Source: Phycisphaerales bacterium
GTDB lineage: Bacteria > Planctomycetota > Phycisphaerae > Phycisphaerales > UBA1924
Direction: 5' to 3'
NCBI GenBank assembly: GCA_025453375.1
Contig: JALOQT010000077.1
Location: forward strand, 1-5,734
DNA length: 5,734 nt
Position numbers and translations under genes: made by a program. Below, piece after piece: positions 5,158 to 5,734 of this stretch (position 1 is its first letter; each line of letters starts with the position of its first letter). The notes beneath the pieces were generated by a model. It searched no databases and was not told where the DNA came from. It was given only the letters and a program-made list of their open reading frames with translations.

Positions 5158-5734
5158 ATGAAACTTGCCGCCATTTTGACGTCCCACATCATGGAGTGCA
5201 TTGCCCATCTGCCTGGCGTCGCCACGCAGGACTGGTGCGATCGGGCGGCTGACGCGATCTCGCGCGTCTGGCACCCGTGCGGCGTAGGCGTGATGCTCGG
5301 CTCACTCGACCCGCGCGGCTTCGTCCGCGAGGTCGAACTGACCGGCGCCGCCCTGAGCCATGTGCCCGTGCCCACCGCCGGCTCACCGATCCACGCCGCA
5401 CCTGGGTATGTGCAGTCCAGCGAACGCACTGGCGCCGATGGCCTCGATGCCGTGCGCACGGGCTTCAAGGCTGGTGACTGGGTCGGCTGGACGTTTGGCC
5501 CGCCCTCGCCGGAACTCATGCACGTCGCCAGCGCCAGCCAACTGGGCATGCTCGCCCGTCGCGGTGAGAGCGTCGTCTGGCGTCGCTGGGCATCAATCCA
5601 GCCGCAGGAAGTGCTCGGCGGCGTCGTGGCCATCCCCGGCGCGCCGGTCGGCCGCGTGATCCTGATCGAAGTGGCGTGGCACGACGGCCCAACGTCCGAC
5701 TCCAGCCGCCAGGCCGCGGCCATCAGCGCCGTGC
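5158..5734 (+). CDS. Probable GAF-like sensor part of a LuxR-type regulator (3' end outside window)
   Basis: The frame is open from ATG 5158 to the right edge: 192 codons with no stop, so the gene is incomplete. An in-frame TGA at 5149-5151 fixes the start, and GGATGA six bases upstream is a possible ribosome site. There is no signal peptide. Residues 12-50 (IMECIAHLPGV, WCDRAADAISRVW, PCGVGVMLGSLD) read as a helix then the first strand of a GAF-like fold. Residues 54-63 (GFVREVELTG), 139-144 (VVWRRW), 151-160 (EVLGGVVAIP) and 164-174 (VGRVILIEVAW) supply further strands. Residues 178-192 begin a helix that could lead to an output domain. Planctomycete LuxR-family regulators often combine such an N-terminal region with a C-terminal helix-turn-helix; the DNA-binding part would lie beyond the window, so the regulator call is inference. 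Codon use strongly favours G/C in third position, as in a real gene. Its position opposite the lipoprotein gene fits a local regulator. Confidence 0.65.
   Translation, partial: MKLAAILTSHIMECIAHLPGVATQDWCDRAADAISRVWHPCGVGVMLGSLDPRGFVREVELTGAALSHVPVPTAGSPIHAAPGYVQSSERTGADGLDAVRTGFKAGDWVGWTFGPPSPELMHVASASQLGMLARRGESVVWRRWASIQPQEVLGGVVAIPGAPVGRVILIEVAWHDGPTSDSSRQAAAISAV

Noticed and set aside
4974..5723. A 249-codon minus-strand ORF opposite the regulator-like gene
   Set aside because: It runs through the candidate regulatory spacer and lacks domain patterns. The plus-strand frame from 5158 has stronger G/C third-position bias and structured hydrophobic patterns.

Overview
The window is GC-rich chromosomal DNA that reads as a planctomycete, probably of the Phycisphaerae type. 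This assignment is inference. It rests on weak or absent Shine-Dalgarno sequences, a large secreted protein with a FecR-like domain, a lipoprotein with a small helical domain of a kind I associate with planctomycetes, and a divergent protein resembling that group's GAF-type/LuxR regulators. There is no rRNA, tRNA, CRISPR array, transposase or phage gene.

Layout: five genes run leftward on the minus strand and one runs rightward. Reading leftward from about 4838, they are a lipoprotein (4838-4011); a 616-residue exported protein with a long Pro/Ala/Thr/Val-rich region and a C-terminal FecR-like domain (3928-2078); an unrecognised protein that looks like a P-loop ATPase without its P-loop (preferred start 1855, stop 1112); a GxSxG lipase-like alpha/beta hydrolase (939-163); and the first 36 codons of a membrane-anchored or exported protein leaving the window (109-1). 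The lipoprotein and FecR-like genes look like an envelope pair. The links to the lower genes are weaker, with gaps of 222 bp (21 bp if the longest reading frame is used), 172 bp and 53 bp. On the plus strand, a 192-codon open frame starts at 5158 and runs off the right edge; it is a candidate N-terminal sensor part of a transcriptional regulator.

The most interesting DNA is the 319-bp divergent spacer at 4839-5157. It is visibly less GC-rich than its surroundings, holds seven TGTCG/CGACA pentamers including a near-perfect 18-bp palindrome, and carries a 13-base word that recurs, correctly oriented, upstream of the FecR-like gene. A simple reading is that a regulator, perhaps the divergent one, binds these sites and controls the envelope genes and itself. 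The other non-coding spacers hold a REP-like double hairpin (1002-1066), a triple 7-base repeat (1087-1107) and a hairpin covering the start site of the unrecognised gene (1855-1873). I found no clear evidence of a wholly new system. The best leads are the operator cluster and the P-loop-less ATPase-like protein.
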